49,026 bases of DNA from an uncultured Prevotella sp. (GCA_900548585.1 URLI01000012.1:1-49026), one strand, 5' to 3'; positions 24,756 to 34,128 are shown, numbered from the stretch's first letter. Notes: a model not told the origin generated them from the sequence alone. A program made the numbers and translations.

Positions 24756-27557
24756 TCAATACCACCGCACCGCGTTTGAATATCCCGAGCGCTTGTCATA
24801 CTTCAGCGCGTCTGCGAGTGTCGCGGCGTTGCACCTGAACGTGAAGTTGTAGCTGGTGTACGGCGCGAGCACCACCGAGCACGACATGTTGAAGCAGTGC
24901 AGGTCGCGCGACAGCGACGCCGTCGTCATGCTCACCTTGTGTGTGTCGAAGTCGTAGCCGCTCGCGAAGCTTATGTTCCACCCGTCGCTTATGCGCACGT
25001 TCCCGCTGACGTTGAGCGTCTGCGTGTACTTGTACGGGTAGCGCATTGTCTTGGTGTTGAACCTGCCTGCGGTGTTCTCGCTCATCGTTATGCCATAGCC
25101 TATGGTGAGCGACCATGGCATCGAGAACGCCATATACCCGTCGTCGTCGGTCTCTGCCTTCCCGGCGTTCTTCTTCCTTGCCCCGCGCTTCCCGCGCTCC
25201 ATACTGTCGTCGATGTTGCTCTCGATGCCTGTGTCATACTCCTCGCCGTCCTCGTCAACATCATTGTCCCTGTCCTTTCCTCCCCCGAACAGTTTCCTTA
25301 GTTTCTCCGGTGTGAGCGTGAACGAGAAGTTCTGCGACATTCCCTGGAAGCGTCCGAAGCGTCCGTATCCCCATTCTGTGTGGTTGCCGACGTATGGATG
25401 TCCGTTCTCGTCGAGTTCGTATGCGTATGTCGCGAAGCGCGCGTTGACGTTGAACGTGTAGTTTTTCCACCATTTCAGCCTCACGTTCATGCCGAGGTCG
25501 CTCCACGGCTTCTCCTTCGCCGCCATGTTGTATGACATGTTAAGGCTCAGGTCGTCTATGATGCTCAGTTTCCTGAATCCCGTTGAGTCCTTGTCGGAGC
25601 GCACCTTCATCTCGATGTTGTTGCCCAGCGTGAACGATATGCTCCCGTTCTTTCCCCTCCCCGGCACGCCAAAGACGTTGTTCTGGAACGGCGAGTAATC
25701 GACGAGCGACACGTTGCCGTTGGCATCGGTCTTCTGGTAGGTCTTGTAATATCCGTAGCGCGACGCGCTGAAGTCAGGCGAGTAGTTGAAACTCACGGTC
25801 GGTGTCAGCACATGCCGGACCGCCACGATCTTGTCGCCGAATATTTTCCGCGACGGGACGAACATCCCATACAGTTTCGTCGACGCGCTGATGCTGAAGT
25901 TCCAGTCGTAAATGTTGCTGAATGCGTTCACTGTGTCGCAAACCTCCCTCTGCGCCACATTGTCCCACGAGCGCATCACCTTGTTGGAATACATGCGGTC
26001 GGTTATGTTCAGCGACGGGTTGATGTTGATGTATTCGAAGAGCGAGAAACTGCCCTGTATAGGTATGCTGTGGCTGATTCCGTTGCGCCAGTCCCTTGCC
26101 AGGTTTGAGTGCAGCAGCCTGTTCTCCTTCGTTGATATTGAGTTGCGCACCTGTCCGGTGTAGCTCATTGATATTTTCTCGTACCACCGCTGCTTGCCAG
26201 CCGCGTGCCTGCGCTTGAACGGATGGAAGCGCGAGATCGATATGTTGAGGTCGGGCAGCGTGAGGTCTATCATGGAGTCGCGCATGTTCTGGTTGAGGTT
26301 CACCGTGCTGCTCAGCGTCATGCCAATGCTCGAGAACGTCGTGCTCCAACTCACCGATGACGTTCGCGTGCTCTGTGTCATGCTCTGCGGGTTGTACATC
26401 GAGTTGAGGTTGTTGCGCTCATAGCTCGACGTGGCGAAGTTTACGCTTGCCGAGAGGCTGCTGAAAGGGTTCGCCTTGGGGTCCTGTCGGTGGTTCCACT
26501 GTATCTTGAAGCTCTCCTGCTCTGTGAAGTCCGGCATTCCCTTGTCACCGTTCTTCGTGTCCTGGTAACTCACGAAAAACGAGCCGCGGTACTTGTACCG
26601 CTTGTTGTAGTTGGACGCCGCGCTGATGCCCCACGAGCCTTTCGTGTATATCTCGCCGAGCAACTTCAGGTCCCACTTGTCGTTTATGGCAAAGTAGTAG
26701 CCACCGTCGCGCAGATAGAACCCCCGTGCGTTCTCGTCACCGTATGACGGCATGATGAAGCCGCTCGAGTATTTCTTTGTGAATGGGAAAAAGCCGTATG
26801 GGACGGCAAGCGGCAGTGGCACGTCGCACACCACGAGGTGAGCCGGGCCGAACACGACGTCCTTCCCCGGGCGCACCTTTGCCCTCGAGAGTGCGATGTA
26901 GAAGTCGGGGTGTTCCTCGTCGCACGTCGTGTACCTGCCGTGCTCCAGGAAAATGACGCCTGTGGAGTCGTACTTTGAATGCTCGCTCCGCAGGAAGCCT
27001 TCTTCCTGCTCAGAAAAGACATTCGTGACGAACCCTCTCTTTGTCTTGAAATTGAATGCCATCCGCTCGCTCTCATACTCGTCGCTCCCCATCTTGAACA
27101 CCGGCCTGCCCTTTATGTCACCCGCAGTGTCGGCAACGCCATTTGCGTGAATCGTGTTGCTGTCCATGTTGACATAAACCCTCTCGCTTTTCAGGTCCAT
27201 GTTGGTGTACTTCACCGCCGCCGAGCCATAGAGGTGGGCTGTGCGGGTGTCCGCGAGATACACGAGCGAGTCCTTTGCCGAGTATATCACCGGTGCGTCG
27301 ATGCCGCTTGACTTGCGGCGGTTGATGCTGTCGAGGCGTATCGAGTCGTCGATCACCTTGTTGTGCATCATTATCGCAAGGCGGAGCGAGTCTGTCGCGG
27401 CAGTGTCTGCCAATGACGTGTCAGCCACTGCGTTTACAGCAACGGTCGTGTCACCCACTGCCACGCCCTGCTTGCCACGGAGCGCGGTTACGTTGGCACC
27501 TGCCATCATGAAGATGAAAGCACCAAGCAACAGAAAAACCAGCGTGTTCCTTCTCAT
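24756..27557 (-). CDS. LptD-like outer-membrane LPS assembly protein
   Basis: The 933-residue protein has a signal peptide (MRRNTLVFLLLGAFIFMMAG), then an OstA/LptA-like periplasmic domain (about residues 90-200, with VIYSAKDSLVYLADTRTAHL and YGSAAVKYTN). A long C-terminal beta-barrel of Tyr/Asn/Ser-rich strands runs to the end. This is the pattern of the Bacteroidetes putative LptD, which inserts lipopolysaccharide in the outer leaflet. An acidic, Lys/Arg-rich loop (about 775-815) interrupts the barrel. A promoter box lies 18 nt upstream. It is a larger, divergent relative of E. coli LptD, so the family call is good but the substrate is inferred. Confidence 0.8.
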   Translation of the reverse strand: MRRNTLVFLLLGAFIFMMAGANVTALRGKQGVAVGDTTVAVNAVADTSLADTAATDSLRLAIMMHNKVIDDSIRLDSINRRKSSGIDAPVIYSAKDSLVYLADTRTAHLYGSAAVKYTNMDLKSERVYVNMDSNTIHANGVADTAGDIKGRPVFKMGSDEYESERMAFNFKTKRGFVTNVFSEQEEGFLRSEHSKYDSTGVIFLEHGRYTTCDEEHPDFYIALSRAKVRPGKDVVFGPAHLVVCDVPLPLAVPYGFFPFTKKYSSGFIMPSYGDENARGFYLRDGGYYFAINDKWDLKLLGEIYTKGSWGISAASNYNKRYKYRGSFFVSYQDTKNGDKGMPDFTEQESFKIQWNHRQDPKANPFSSLSASVNFATSSYERNNLNSMYNPQSMTQSTRTSSVSWSTTFSSIGMTLSSTVNLNQNMRDSMIDLTLPDLNISISRFHPFKRRHAAGKQRWYEKISMSYTGQVRNSISTKENRLLHSNLARDWRNGISHSIPIQGSFSLFEYININPSLNITDRMYSNKVMRSWDNVAQREVCDTVNAFSNIYDWNFSISASTKLYGMFVPSRKIFGDKIVAVRHVLTPTVSFNYSPDFSASRYGYYKTYQKTDANGNVSLVDYSPFQNNVFGVPGRGKNGSISFTLGNNIEMKVRSDKDSTGFRKLSIIDDLSLNMSYNMAAKEKPWSDLGMNVRLKWWKNYTFNVNARFATYAYELDENGHPYVGNHTEWGYGRFGRFQGMSQNFSFTLTPEKLRKLFGGGKDRDNDVDEDGEEYDTGIESNIDDSMERGKRGARKKNAGKAETDDDGYMAFSMPWSLTIGYGITMSENTAGRFNTKTMRYPYKYTQTLNVSGNVRISDGWNISFASGYDFDTHKVSMTTASLSRDLHCFNMSCSVVLAPYTSYNFTFRCNAATLADALKYDKRSGYSNAVRWY

Positions 27558-27574
27558 CAGAGCGTGTTTGGCTG

Positions 27575-27582
27575 CAAAGTTA
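27575..27582 (-). promoter_or_regulatory. Promoter -7 box of the LptD-like gene
   Basis: CAAAGTTA on the plus strand reads TAACTTTG on the minus strand, an exact match. The start codon is 18 nt downstream, so the leader would be only about 11 nt. No TTTG is seen at -33. Confidence 0.55.
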
Positions 27583-27595
27583 CAACTTATTTTTA

Positions 27596-28192
27596 TTATT
27601 GTCCATTCTTCACTGCGATTTTTTCGGCATCACGGAGCGAGTCGTCGCCCGTATCTTCCGCAAACATCCTGTGCCACTCGCGGAAGCGCGCAAGTCCCTC
27701 GCTGCCATACTTTGCGATCGAGCGTTCCGCCTCATCGAATGTCTTCTCGCGGTCGAGCCGTGTCTTTGAGAAGAACTTGTCGGCATAGCATACAAGTATC
27801 TCCTCGATTGTCTCCGGCAGGAACGACTGGTGTGGCAAAGGCAGGTCGTGCGACACTATATCTTCGAGCGACAGGCCTGCGCCGGTATGCCTCTCGCAGA
27901 CCCGCGCATGGCGCGGGAAGCCCTCCGCGCGCAGCAGTTCTGCGCCGATGCGTCCGTGCCGGATATAAGGTTCCGTGCCGTGGCACTCTATGCCCGGCGC
28001 GTCGCAGCGGAAGATGCCTATGTCGTGAAGCATGGCTGCCTCCTCGACGAACTGCCTGTCAATGCCGAGTTCCGGGTGCGCGTCGGCAATCCTCAGCGCC
28101 TTGTCTGCAACCGCCCTGCTGTGTTCAAGCAGTATGTGCCGCAGCGAGTTGTCCTCACAATAATAATTGTCTGTTATCGCTTGGTAATTCAT
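27596..28192 (-). CDS. HD-domain phosphohydrolase-like protein
   Basis: The 198-residue cytoplasmic protein carries the metal-binding pattern of the HD superfamily: His24 (LLEHSRAVAD), His56-Asp57 in AAMLHDIGIF, His in IRHGRIGAELL, and a late Asp in VCYADKFF. HDIG proteins of this size usually hydrolyse nucleotide phosphates; the substrate is unknown. The promoter box is only 6 nt from the ATG, so the message may be leaderless. It precedes the LptD-like gene, which has its own box between them. Confidence 0.85.
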   Translation of the reverse strand: MNYQAITDNYYCEDNSLRHILLEHSRAVADKALRIADAHPELGIDRQFVEEAAMLHDIGIFRCDAPGIECHGTEPYIRHGRIGAELLRAEGFPRHARVCERHTGAGLSLEDIVSHDLPLPHQSFLPETIEEILVCYADKFFSKTRLDREKTFDEAERSIAKYGSEGLARFREWHRMFAEDTGDDSLRDAEKIAVKNGQ

Positions 28193-28197
28193 GGCTG

Positions 28198-28205
28198 CAA
28201 AGGTA
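28198..28205 (-). promoter_or_regulatory. Promoter -7 box abutting the HD-gene start
   Basis: CAAAGGTA on the plus strand reads TACCTTTG on the minus strand. The box ends 5 nt before the ATG at 28192. With transcription starting about 6-8 nt past the box, the first nucleotide would lie at or inside the start codon. Confidence 0.55.
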
Positions 28206-28287
28206 ATGAATATTTGGCGGAAAAAACTCGTGCGGCTATTTTTTCGCGCTTATGCTGATGTTTTTCCTCAAACCTCCTGCCTTTTAT

Positions 28288-28379
28288 CACAAACCGGTCA
28301 TCGCGGCACTGATTTTTCCATCGTCTTATAGACCCGCCCGGCTGCTTGCATTTGCTTGCCGGCATACTTGCCCGCCGTT
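28288..28379 (-). repeat. Family A element, solo right half
   Basis: The copy opens CACAAACCGGTCATCGCGGC, passes ACTGATTTTTCCATCGTCTT and GGCTGCTTGCATTTGCTTGC, and ends near TTGCCCGCCGTT. It aligns to the complement of 45605-45699 over about 90 bp. The terminal repeat is less perfect than in the other copies (CAC instead of ACC at the outer end). Confidence 0.65.
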
Positions 28380-28397
28380 TCAGTTTTGCAGGACAGC

Positions 28398-28449
28398 AAC
28401 AAAAAGCGGGGGTGTCAGAACCTGTGACTGACACCCCCTTGTTTTTGTC
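28398..28449. terminator. Strong hairpin terminator downstream of the PycB-like gene
   Basis: GGGGGTGTCAG pairs perfectly with CTGACACCCCC across AACCTGTGA, flanked by ACAAAAA on the left and TTGTTTTTGT on the right. The A/T flanks make it work in both directions; on the minus strand it terminates the PycB-like gene 44 nt after its stop. Confidence 0.85.
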
Positions 28450-28492
28450 AAACGCCTCACGGGCCACTCACTCGCGGGCCCGTGAATGTGTT

Positions 28493-30268
28493 TTACTCAT
28501 GGTCGCGCTCAATGTATGCGAGGGGCTGGCCCTTGCTCACCTTCGCGCCCTGCCTTGCCACAATCTCAACGAGTTTTCCGCCGAGGGCGGCAGGTATCGT
28601 CTCAATCTCTCCCCACGGGGTCTGTATGTAGCAGAACGGCTGTCCCTCTTCGTAGCGCTGCCCGATGAACGGCTCCACGCATGGCGCGCACTCTCCGTCG
28701 CCGTTGAACTCGTAGAAAATCTGTCCCTTCACCGGGGCAACCAGCGCGTCGGCCTTGGCGTGCTTGAATGCGGTGATTTCCTCCATCGAGAGCGAGGATC
28801 CCAATTTCGCGTCCTTTGCCTTCTGCAGGTCGGCAAGCATACGCTTCTTTGCTATGCCGCTCTTGAAGTCGCGATACTGTTCCGGGTGCATTGCCAGTTC
28901 GTAGAGTTCCTCGTCGTCCTGACCGTATTCCCATCCGTTCTTGTCCATCTCCTTGCGGAAATCGTCGAGTGCGTTCGGTATGAGCGTGTGCGGGTCGGCG
29001 TCTGTGAACTCGCGTCCCTGCTTTGCGGCAAGTTCCTTGAGTTCGGGTGCGATCTCTCCCGGTATGCGTCCCGACTTGCCCAGAATCATTCCCCACATCG
29101 AGTCGTCCATCATCACGAAGCGGCCCTTGCCCTGCTCAATTGTGAGCAGGTTCATCAGTGCGATGTTCTTGGTGTACTGCGAGAACGGTGTCACGAGTGG
29201 TGGATAACCCACGCGTGGCCATACGTATGCCACCTCGTCGAAGAGTTTCACGAGCAGTTCGTCTGTGGAATACTCGTGCAGCCCCTTCTTCGCGCGTATC
29301 GAGTTGATGGTGCGGTGCATGCCGGCGAGGTCTGCCATCATGGAGCCCATCATGCCGCCCGGGAGTCCGCATCCGAGCAGCAGCGACGACATGTGCTTGT
29401 TTCCCGGGTTGATGAAATAGCCGAGCCAGTCGTCTATGAACTCCTGCGTGAGCGAGCGTGCCTGCATGTATGCGTTCATGTTTATATCCTTCACCTCGAA
29501 GCCCTCGTTCTTCAGCATCGACTGCACGGAAATGATGTCCGGGTGAACCTTTCCCCACGACAGCGGCTCGATGGCGGTGTCGATTACGTCGGCGCCGTTG
29601 TTGCACACCTCGAGTATGCTTGCCATTGACAGCCCGGGGCCGGAGTGTCCGTGATACTGTATTATCACATCGGGGTGCTTTGTCTTGATTGACTTGGTGA
29701 GCGCGCCGAGCATGGCCGGCTGCCCGATGCCCGCCATGTCCTTGAGGCATATTTCCTCTGCTCCTGCTGCAATCACCTCGTCTGCCACCCGTGTGTAGTA
29801 TTCCACCGTGTGCACGGGGCTTGTCGTGATGCAGAGCGTGGCCTGCGGGGTCATTCCGGCAGCCTTCGCCCACTTTATGGATGGTATTATGTTGCGTGTG
29901 TCATTCAGTCCGCAGAATATTCTCGGAATGTCTACGCCCTGTGCGTGCTTTACCTTGTATTGCAGTTCGCGTACGTCGTCAGGCACTGGGTACATTCTCA
30001 GTGCGTTGAGCCCACGGTCGAGCATGTGCGTCTTTATGCCCGCCTCGTTGAAAGGCTTGCAGAATGCCCTCACTGCCGCGTTAGGGTTCTCTCCCGCCAA
30101 GAGGTTCACCTGCTCGAAAGCGCCGCCGTTGGTCTCCACACGGTCGAAAACGCCCATGTCTATGATGGCCGGCGCCACTCTTTCCAACTGGTCTTTCCGT
30201 GGCTGGAACTTACCGGAGCTCTGCCACATGTCCCGGTATACGAGACTGAATTGGATTCTCTTCTTCAT
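28493..30268 (-). CDS. Carboxyltransferase subunit, PycB/OadA/transcarboxylase-5S type
   Basis: The 591-residue protein resembles the carboxyltransferase subunit of two-part pyruvate carboxylase, oxaloacetate decarboxylase alpha and the 5S subunit of methylmalonyl-CoA transcarboxylase, linking pyruvate and oxaloacetate. The TIM-barrel part has YRDMWQSSGKFQP, the active-site Lys in EEICLKDMAGIG, the metal-binding QYHGHSGPGLSMAS and GNKHMSSLLLGCGLPGG. A C-terminal biotinyl-carrier-like fold follows (from about 505), but the AMKM biotinylation motif is replaced by TPWGEIE (Pro551-Trp552-Gly553). It therefore cannot be biotinylated there and would need a separate carrier. No carrier or biotin-carboxylase gene is adjacent. 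It has its own promoter and terminator. Confidence 0.87.
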   Translation of the reverse strand: MKKRIQFSLVYRDMWQSSGKFQPRKDQLERVAPAIIDMGVFDRVETNGGAFEQVNLLAGENPNAAVRAFCKPFNEAGIKTHMLDRGLNALRMYPVPDDVRELQYKVKHAQGVDIPRIFCGLNDTRNIIPSIKWAKAAGMTPQATLCITTSPVHTVEYYTRVADEVIAAGAEEICLKDMAGIGQPAMLGALTKSIKTKHPDVIIQYHGHSGPGLSMASILEVCNNGADVIDTAIEPLSWGKVHPDIISVQSMLKNEGFEVKDINMNAYMQARSLTQEFIDDWLGYFINPGNKHMSSLLLGCGLPGGMMGSMMADLAGMHRTINSIRAKKGLHEYSTDELLVKLFDEVAYVWPRVGYPPLVTPFSQYTKNIALMNLLTIEQGKGRFVMMDDSMWGMILGKSGRIPGEIAPELKELAAKQGREFTDADPHTLIPNALDDFRKEMDKNGWEYGQDDEELYELAMHPEQYRDFKSGIAKKRMLADLQKAKDAKLGSSLSMEEITAFKHAKADALVAPVKGQIFYEFNGDGECAPCVEPFIGQRYEEGQPFCYIQTPWGEIETIPAALGGKLVEIVARQGAKVSKGQPLAYIERDHE

Positions 30269-30325
30269 AGTTATTGATTTGAGTATGATAAAACTTTAAT
30301 GTATTTGTATATAAATTTATACTTG

Positions 30326-30333
30326 CAAAAGTA
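30326..30333 (-). promoter_or_regulatory. Candidate -7 box of the PycB-like gene
   Basis: CAAAAGTA on the plus strand reads TACTTTTG on the minus strand, matching TAnnTTTG, 58 nt upstream of the ATG in an AT-rich gap. The CAAA at 30346-30349 is only 12 nt away, too close for a standard -33 box. Confidence 0.5.
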
Positions 30334-30446
30334 GCGTTTTTTTTTCAAAGAAACTAATGTTTTACAGAAAAAAGTGCTTGTTTCGCCATAAAAAACAAAA
30401 GAAAGCCAAAACGTCTGCCCCAGCGGCAATGTTTTCCGCGCCGCAT

Positions 30447-32702
30447 TCACTGCATTGCATGGCGCAGCGACTCTTCCTCGCCGACAATCCACACGATGTC
30501 TCCCTTGGCGAAGACGATCTCCGGACTTGGCTGCAGCAGGTTCTCCTCGCCGCGTTCCAGACCCACCACCATACAGTTGTACTTGTCGCGTATGCCACTT
30601 TCCTTCAAGGTCTTGCCCACGAACTGGCTTGTCTCTGTTATTAACATCTGCTTTAGTTTCATCTCGCGTTTCTCTATGTCGGGGTCTCCTCGGAACACCT
30701 CGTCGTTCAGGGACATCTCCAAAGCCTTGAGCTGTTCGTCGCTGCCGATGACATGGACTTTGTCGGCGGGGCATATTACAGTCGCCCCGGACGGTATGTT
30801 GATGCGCTGCTTGCCGCGCAGGATGCTGCTCACATGCACGCCGAAGCGGTTGCGCAACTGAAGGTCACGCAGTGTCCTGCCAGCCCAGAGCGAGTCCTCG
30901 GGTATATCGAAGCTGCCGATGTGCATGTCGCGGTCGAGCAGCCGCCCTTCGTAGAGAGGCCTGCGCTGCCCTGTCACCTCTGCCTCGATGTCGCGCGACC
31001 GCAGGTTCTGGATGAACGTGCGCTCTATCCTGGCGCTCCTGTTCCTGAGCCTGCGCGACAAAGTCATCAGCACCACAATGACAACGGCAACCGTAATGAT
31101 TAGTGCGTTGGCGAAACGCGAGAGGTAGTTGATGATATAGAATATGAACGATGCCGCGAATGCGACGCGCACGAGAGCGGTGAATATTAGCGGGAAGCGG
31201 TTGATGCGGCTGGTGCCCCACAGTTGTTTCGCCTCCTTGCGGTGGTTCTCGTTCACCACTATAGACCGCAGGAAAGGAGAAATAAGCAGCACTGTGAGCA
31301 GCCCCGTTATGGCATTCGCATACCAGTGCAATCCCCATCCGGGCATAACGCCGCGCACGAATGGCAGCACGAAGGTGAACATCAGCGCGATGGATGCTGC
31401 CGACAGTATGCCATATATTAGCATCGTGCGCAGCATCGATGCGAGCAACTTGTGCCACAGGCTTTTCTCACCGCTGGCAGGGTGGCTGAGGGTGATGCGG
31501 TTAAGGGTGAGAATCCATGTCCCGGGCATGTGGCGCTCAACGATGTTGTACGCTGCACCCGATGCACGTATCATATACGGCGTTAGGAATGTCGTTATGA
31601 CGCTCACGGCAACCACGACAGGATAGATGAAATCGCCTATGACGCCGAGCGACAGCCCGAGCGACGCTATGATGAACGAGAACTCTCCTATCTGCGCCAT
31701 GGAGAATCCGCACTGCATCGCCGACTTGAGCGTCTGCCCGCTTATCAGGAAGCCGAACGTGCCGAACGTGGCCTGCCCGGCGAGGATTGTCAGCACCAAG
31801 AGCAATATCGGCACGGCATAGTCCACCAGGATGTGCGGATCAACGAGCATACCCACCGACACGAAGAATATCGCGCCGAACAGGTTCTTGACCGACTCGA
31901 CAATCTTTATTATCTTGTCCGCCTCGACTGTCTCGGCGAGGATACTGCCCATGACGAATGCCCCGAACGCACTCGAGAACCCCACCTTGGTGCTAATAAC
32001 GGCCATTGCGCAGCATAGTCCGAGCGACAAGACGAGCAGTGTCTCGTCATCGATGAGCCGCCGCACGGAGCGGAGGAAGAGCGGTATGGCGTAGATGCCG
32101 ACAACGAACCACAGCACGAGGAAGAAGCCTGTCTTCAGCACCGACCCCAACATACGTCCGCCGTCGGGGCTGCCGCCGCCGGCTATGGCGCTGAGCATGA
32201 CCATCATCACGATGGCAAGTATGTCCTCGAGGATGAGAACGCTCATAACCATGCCTGCGAAACGTTGCTGCCGAAGCCCAAGGTCTCCTAACGCCTTATA
32301 TATTATAGTGGTGGAACTCATGGCGAGCATGCCGCCAAGGAAGATGCAGTCCATACGGCCCCACCCAATAATCTTGCCCATGGTGACGCCCAGCACTATC
32401 ATGCAGAAGACGATTGTCAGGGTGGCGATGACGGGCTGCATACCCATCTTGAGTATTTTCTTGAAAGAGAAATCCAGGCCGAGCGAGAACAGCAGGAACA
32501 TCACACCGATGTTCGCCCAAATCTTTATGTCGGCCTGGTCAACGACAGACATGGTGTAGGGCATGTGTGGCGAGACCAGAAATCCCGCCACTAAGTATCC
32601 TAACACCAACGGTTGCTTAAGTTTCTTGAAAAGCAACGTAACCGCGCCTGCCACAACAAGTATCAGGGCGAGGTCTTTTACCAATCCGGGTATATCTTCC
32701 AC
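30447..32702 (-). CDS. KefB-type cation:proton antiporter with TrkA-C domains
   Basis: The 751-residue inner-membrane protein begins with a Na+/H+-exchanger (CPA2) domain of about 12 helices (1-385), including LGYLVAGFLVSPHMP and FSLGLDFSFKKI. Further helices follow (about 425-560), then two regulatory TrkA-C-like domains, one with GVHVSSILRGKQRINIPSGA and one with YNCMVVGLERGEENLLQPSP. It lacks the NAD-binding RCK-N domain that KefB/KefC have in E. coli, so gating would differ. It is likely to exchange K+ or Na+ for protons; the ion cannot be told from sequence. It lies 58 nt downstream of pepT on the same strand. Confidence 0.88.
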   Translation of the reverse strand: MEDIPGLVKDLALILVVAGAVTLLFKKLKQPLVLGYLVAGFLVSPHMPYTMSVVDQADIKIWANIGVMFLLFSLGLDFSFKKILKMGMQPVIATLTIVFCMIVLGVTMGKIIGWGRMDCIFLGGMLAMSSTTIIYKALGDLGLRQQRFAGMVMSVLILEDILAIVMMVMLSAIAGGGSPDGGRMLGSVLKTGFFLVLWFVVGIYAIPLFLRSVRRLIDDETLLVLSLGLCCAMAVISTKVGFSSAFGAFVMGSILAETVEADKIIKIVESVKNLFGAIFFVSVGMLVDPHILVDYAVPILLLVLTILAGQATFGTFGFLISGQTLKSAMQCGFSMAQIGEFSFIIASLGLSLGVIGDFIYPVVVAVSVITTFLTPYMIRASGAAYNIVERHMPGTWILTLNRITLSHPASGEKSLWHKLLASMLRTMLIYGILSAASIALMFTFVLPFVRGVMPGWGLHWYANAITGLLTVLLISPFLRSIVVNENHRKEAKQLWGTSRINRFPLIFTALVRVAFAASFIFYIINYLSRFANALIITVAVVIVVLMTLSRRLRNRSARIERTFIQNLRSRDIEAEVTGQRRPLYEGRLLDRDMHIGSFDIPEDSLWAGRTLRDLQLRNRFGVHVSSILRGKQRINIPSGATVICPADKVHVIGSDEQLKALEMSLNDEVFRGDPDIEKREMKLKQMLITETSQFVGKTLKESGIRDKYNCMVVGLERGEENLLQPSPEIVFAKGDIVWIVGEEESLRHAMQ

Positions 32703-32760
32703 CTAAAGTCCTACATGCACATGAAAATGAAACGCCACGCCGTTTGCCACGGCGACCGGC

Positions 32761-33984
32761 TCAATGGTTGAACTTGGAGGTTATCTCGCAGATCTTAACG
32801 ATGACCTGCATGGCCTTCTCCATCACCTGTATGCTTACGAACTCATACGGACCGTGGAAGTTCACTCCGCCGGCAAAGATGTTCGGGCAGGGAAGTCCCT
32901 TGAACGACAACTGCGCGCCGTCCGTGCCGCCGCGTATAGGCTCAACCTTCGGCGGGACGCCACACTCCTGCATCGCCTTCAGCACGATGTCTATGACGTG
33001 CATGTTGGGCTCTATCTTCTCCTTCATGTTGTAGTACTGGTCGGTGACAGCAGCAATGACAGTGCCCTCGCCGTATTTCTCGTTCATCCTCGCGGCACAC
33101 TGTGCGAACACCCGCTTGCGCTCCTCGAAACGCTCGCGGTCATGGTCGCGTATGATGTAGTTCATCTTGGCATCCTCGATGTTCGACTCTATGGCGAGCA
33201 GATGATAGAATCCCTCATAGCCCTCGGTCTCCTCCGGTGTCTCTCCCTGCGGCAGCATCCCCGCGAACTCCGCTGCGAGGCGGCTGGCGTTGATCATCTT
33301 GCCCTTGGCATATCCCGGATGCACGCTCACTCCCTTTATCGTCACCTTGCCCGATGCGGCGTTGAAGTTCTCAAACTCAAGGTCGCCGAGGTCGCCTCCG
33401 TCGATGGTGTAAGCCCACTGGCAGCCGAACTTCTCGACATCAAAGTGGTGTGCGCCCATTCCTATCTCCTCGTCAGGGTTGAAGCCGACGCGTATCTTGC
33501 CGTGCTTGATTTCCTTGTGGTCGCGCAGGTAGCACATCGCCTGCACAATCTCTGCGATGCCCGCCTTGTCGTCCGCGCCGAGGAGGGTTGTCCCGTCGGT
33601 CACGATGAGGTCCTCGCCGATGTGGCTCAGCAGCTCGGGGAATTTCTTCGGGCTGCTCACTATGCCCGGAGAGAGCTCGATGTCGGTGCCGTCATAGTTC
33701 TTCACGATGCTCGGCTTTATGTTCGCGCCGCTGCAGTCGGGGCTGGTGTCGTAGTGGCTGATGAAGCCAATCGTAGGTATGTCGTCGCTCGTGTTTGCAG
33801 GCAGGGTGGCATAGATGTAGCCCATCTCGTCCATCTCAACGTCCTCGAGCCCCTCGCGCTCAAGTTCCTCCTTCAGGTATTTTGCAAAAATAAGTTGTTT
33901 CTGTGTGCTCGGCACACTCTCACTTTCCTCGCTCGACTGTGTGTCGAACTTGGTGTAATTGATGAAGCGTTCTTGTATATTCAT
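32761..33984 (-). CDS. pepT: Peptidase T (tripeptide aminopeptidase)
   Basis: The 407-residue M20B di-zinc aminopeptidase releases the N-terminal residue of tripeptides in the cytoplasm. Metal and catalytic blocks are all present: FISHYDTSPDCSGANIKP, TTLLGADDKAGIAEIV, FNPDEEIGMGAHHFD, YTIDGGDLGDLEFENFNAAS and PIRGGTDGAQLSFKG. Length is standard. The tRNA-Arg gene lies 60 nt upstream on the same strand with no terminator between, so read-through from the tRNA promoter is possible. A weak CGCCGT/ACGGCG hairpin (32738-32754) separates it from the antiporter gene. Confidence 0.97.
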   Translation of the reverse strand: MNIQERFINYTKFDTQSSEESESVPSTQKQLIFAKYLKEELEREGLEDVEMDEMGYIYATLPANTSDDIPTIGFISHYDTSPDCSGANIKPSIVKNYDGTDIELSPGIVSSPKKFPELLSHIGEDLIVTDGTTLLGADDKAGIAEIVQAMCYLRDHKEIKHGKIRVGFNPDEEIGMGAHHFDVEKFGCQWAYTIDGGDLGDLEFENFNAASGKVTIKGVSVHPGYAKGKMINASRLAAEFAGMLPQGETPEETEGYEGFYHLLAIESNIEDAKMNYIIRDHDRERFEERKRVFAQCAARMNEKYGEGTVIAAVTDQYYNMKEKIEPNMHVIDIVLKAMQECGVPPKVEPIRGGTDGAQLSFKGLPCPNIFAGGVNFHGPYEFVSIQVMEKAMQVIVKICEITSKFNH

Positions 33985-34044
33985 TGTCGTAGCATAGATT
34001 AAAAGTCGATGAATGATAAAAAGATTTTCACAATCATGGACATG

Positions 34045-34118
34045 TGACTCCGCTGGGACTCAAACCCAGGACCTTCGGAACCGGAATCCGACGCTCTATT
34101 CAACTAAGCTACGGAGCC
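34045..34118 (-). tRNA. tRNA-Arg(CCG)
   Basis: On the minus strand the 74-nt sequence folds as a full cloverleaf. The acceptor is GGCTCCG/CGGAGTC (one G-T), the D arm GCTT/GAGC, the anticodon stem TCGGA/TCCGA with loop TTCCGGT (anticodon CCG), and the T arm CTGGG/CCCAG with loop TTTGAGT. The discriminator is A and CCA is not encoded. It reads CGG arginine codons. Confidence 0.95.
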
Positions 34119-34128
34119 AAATGCTGCG

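Noticed and set aside
28346..29629. A 427-codon plus-strand ORF
   Set aside because: It lies opposite the PycB-like gene, whose domain motifs are clear. The long antisense frame is a by-product of GC-rich codon use; the same applies to 13221-14219 (opposite trxB), 32764-34002 (opposite pepT) and 11806-12546 (opposite mfd).
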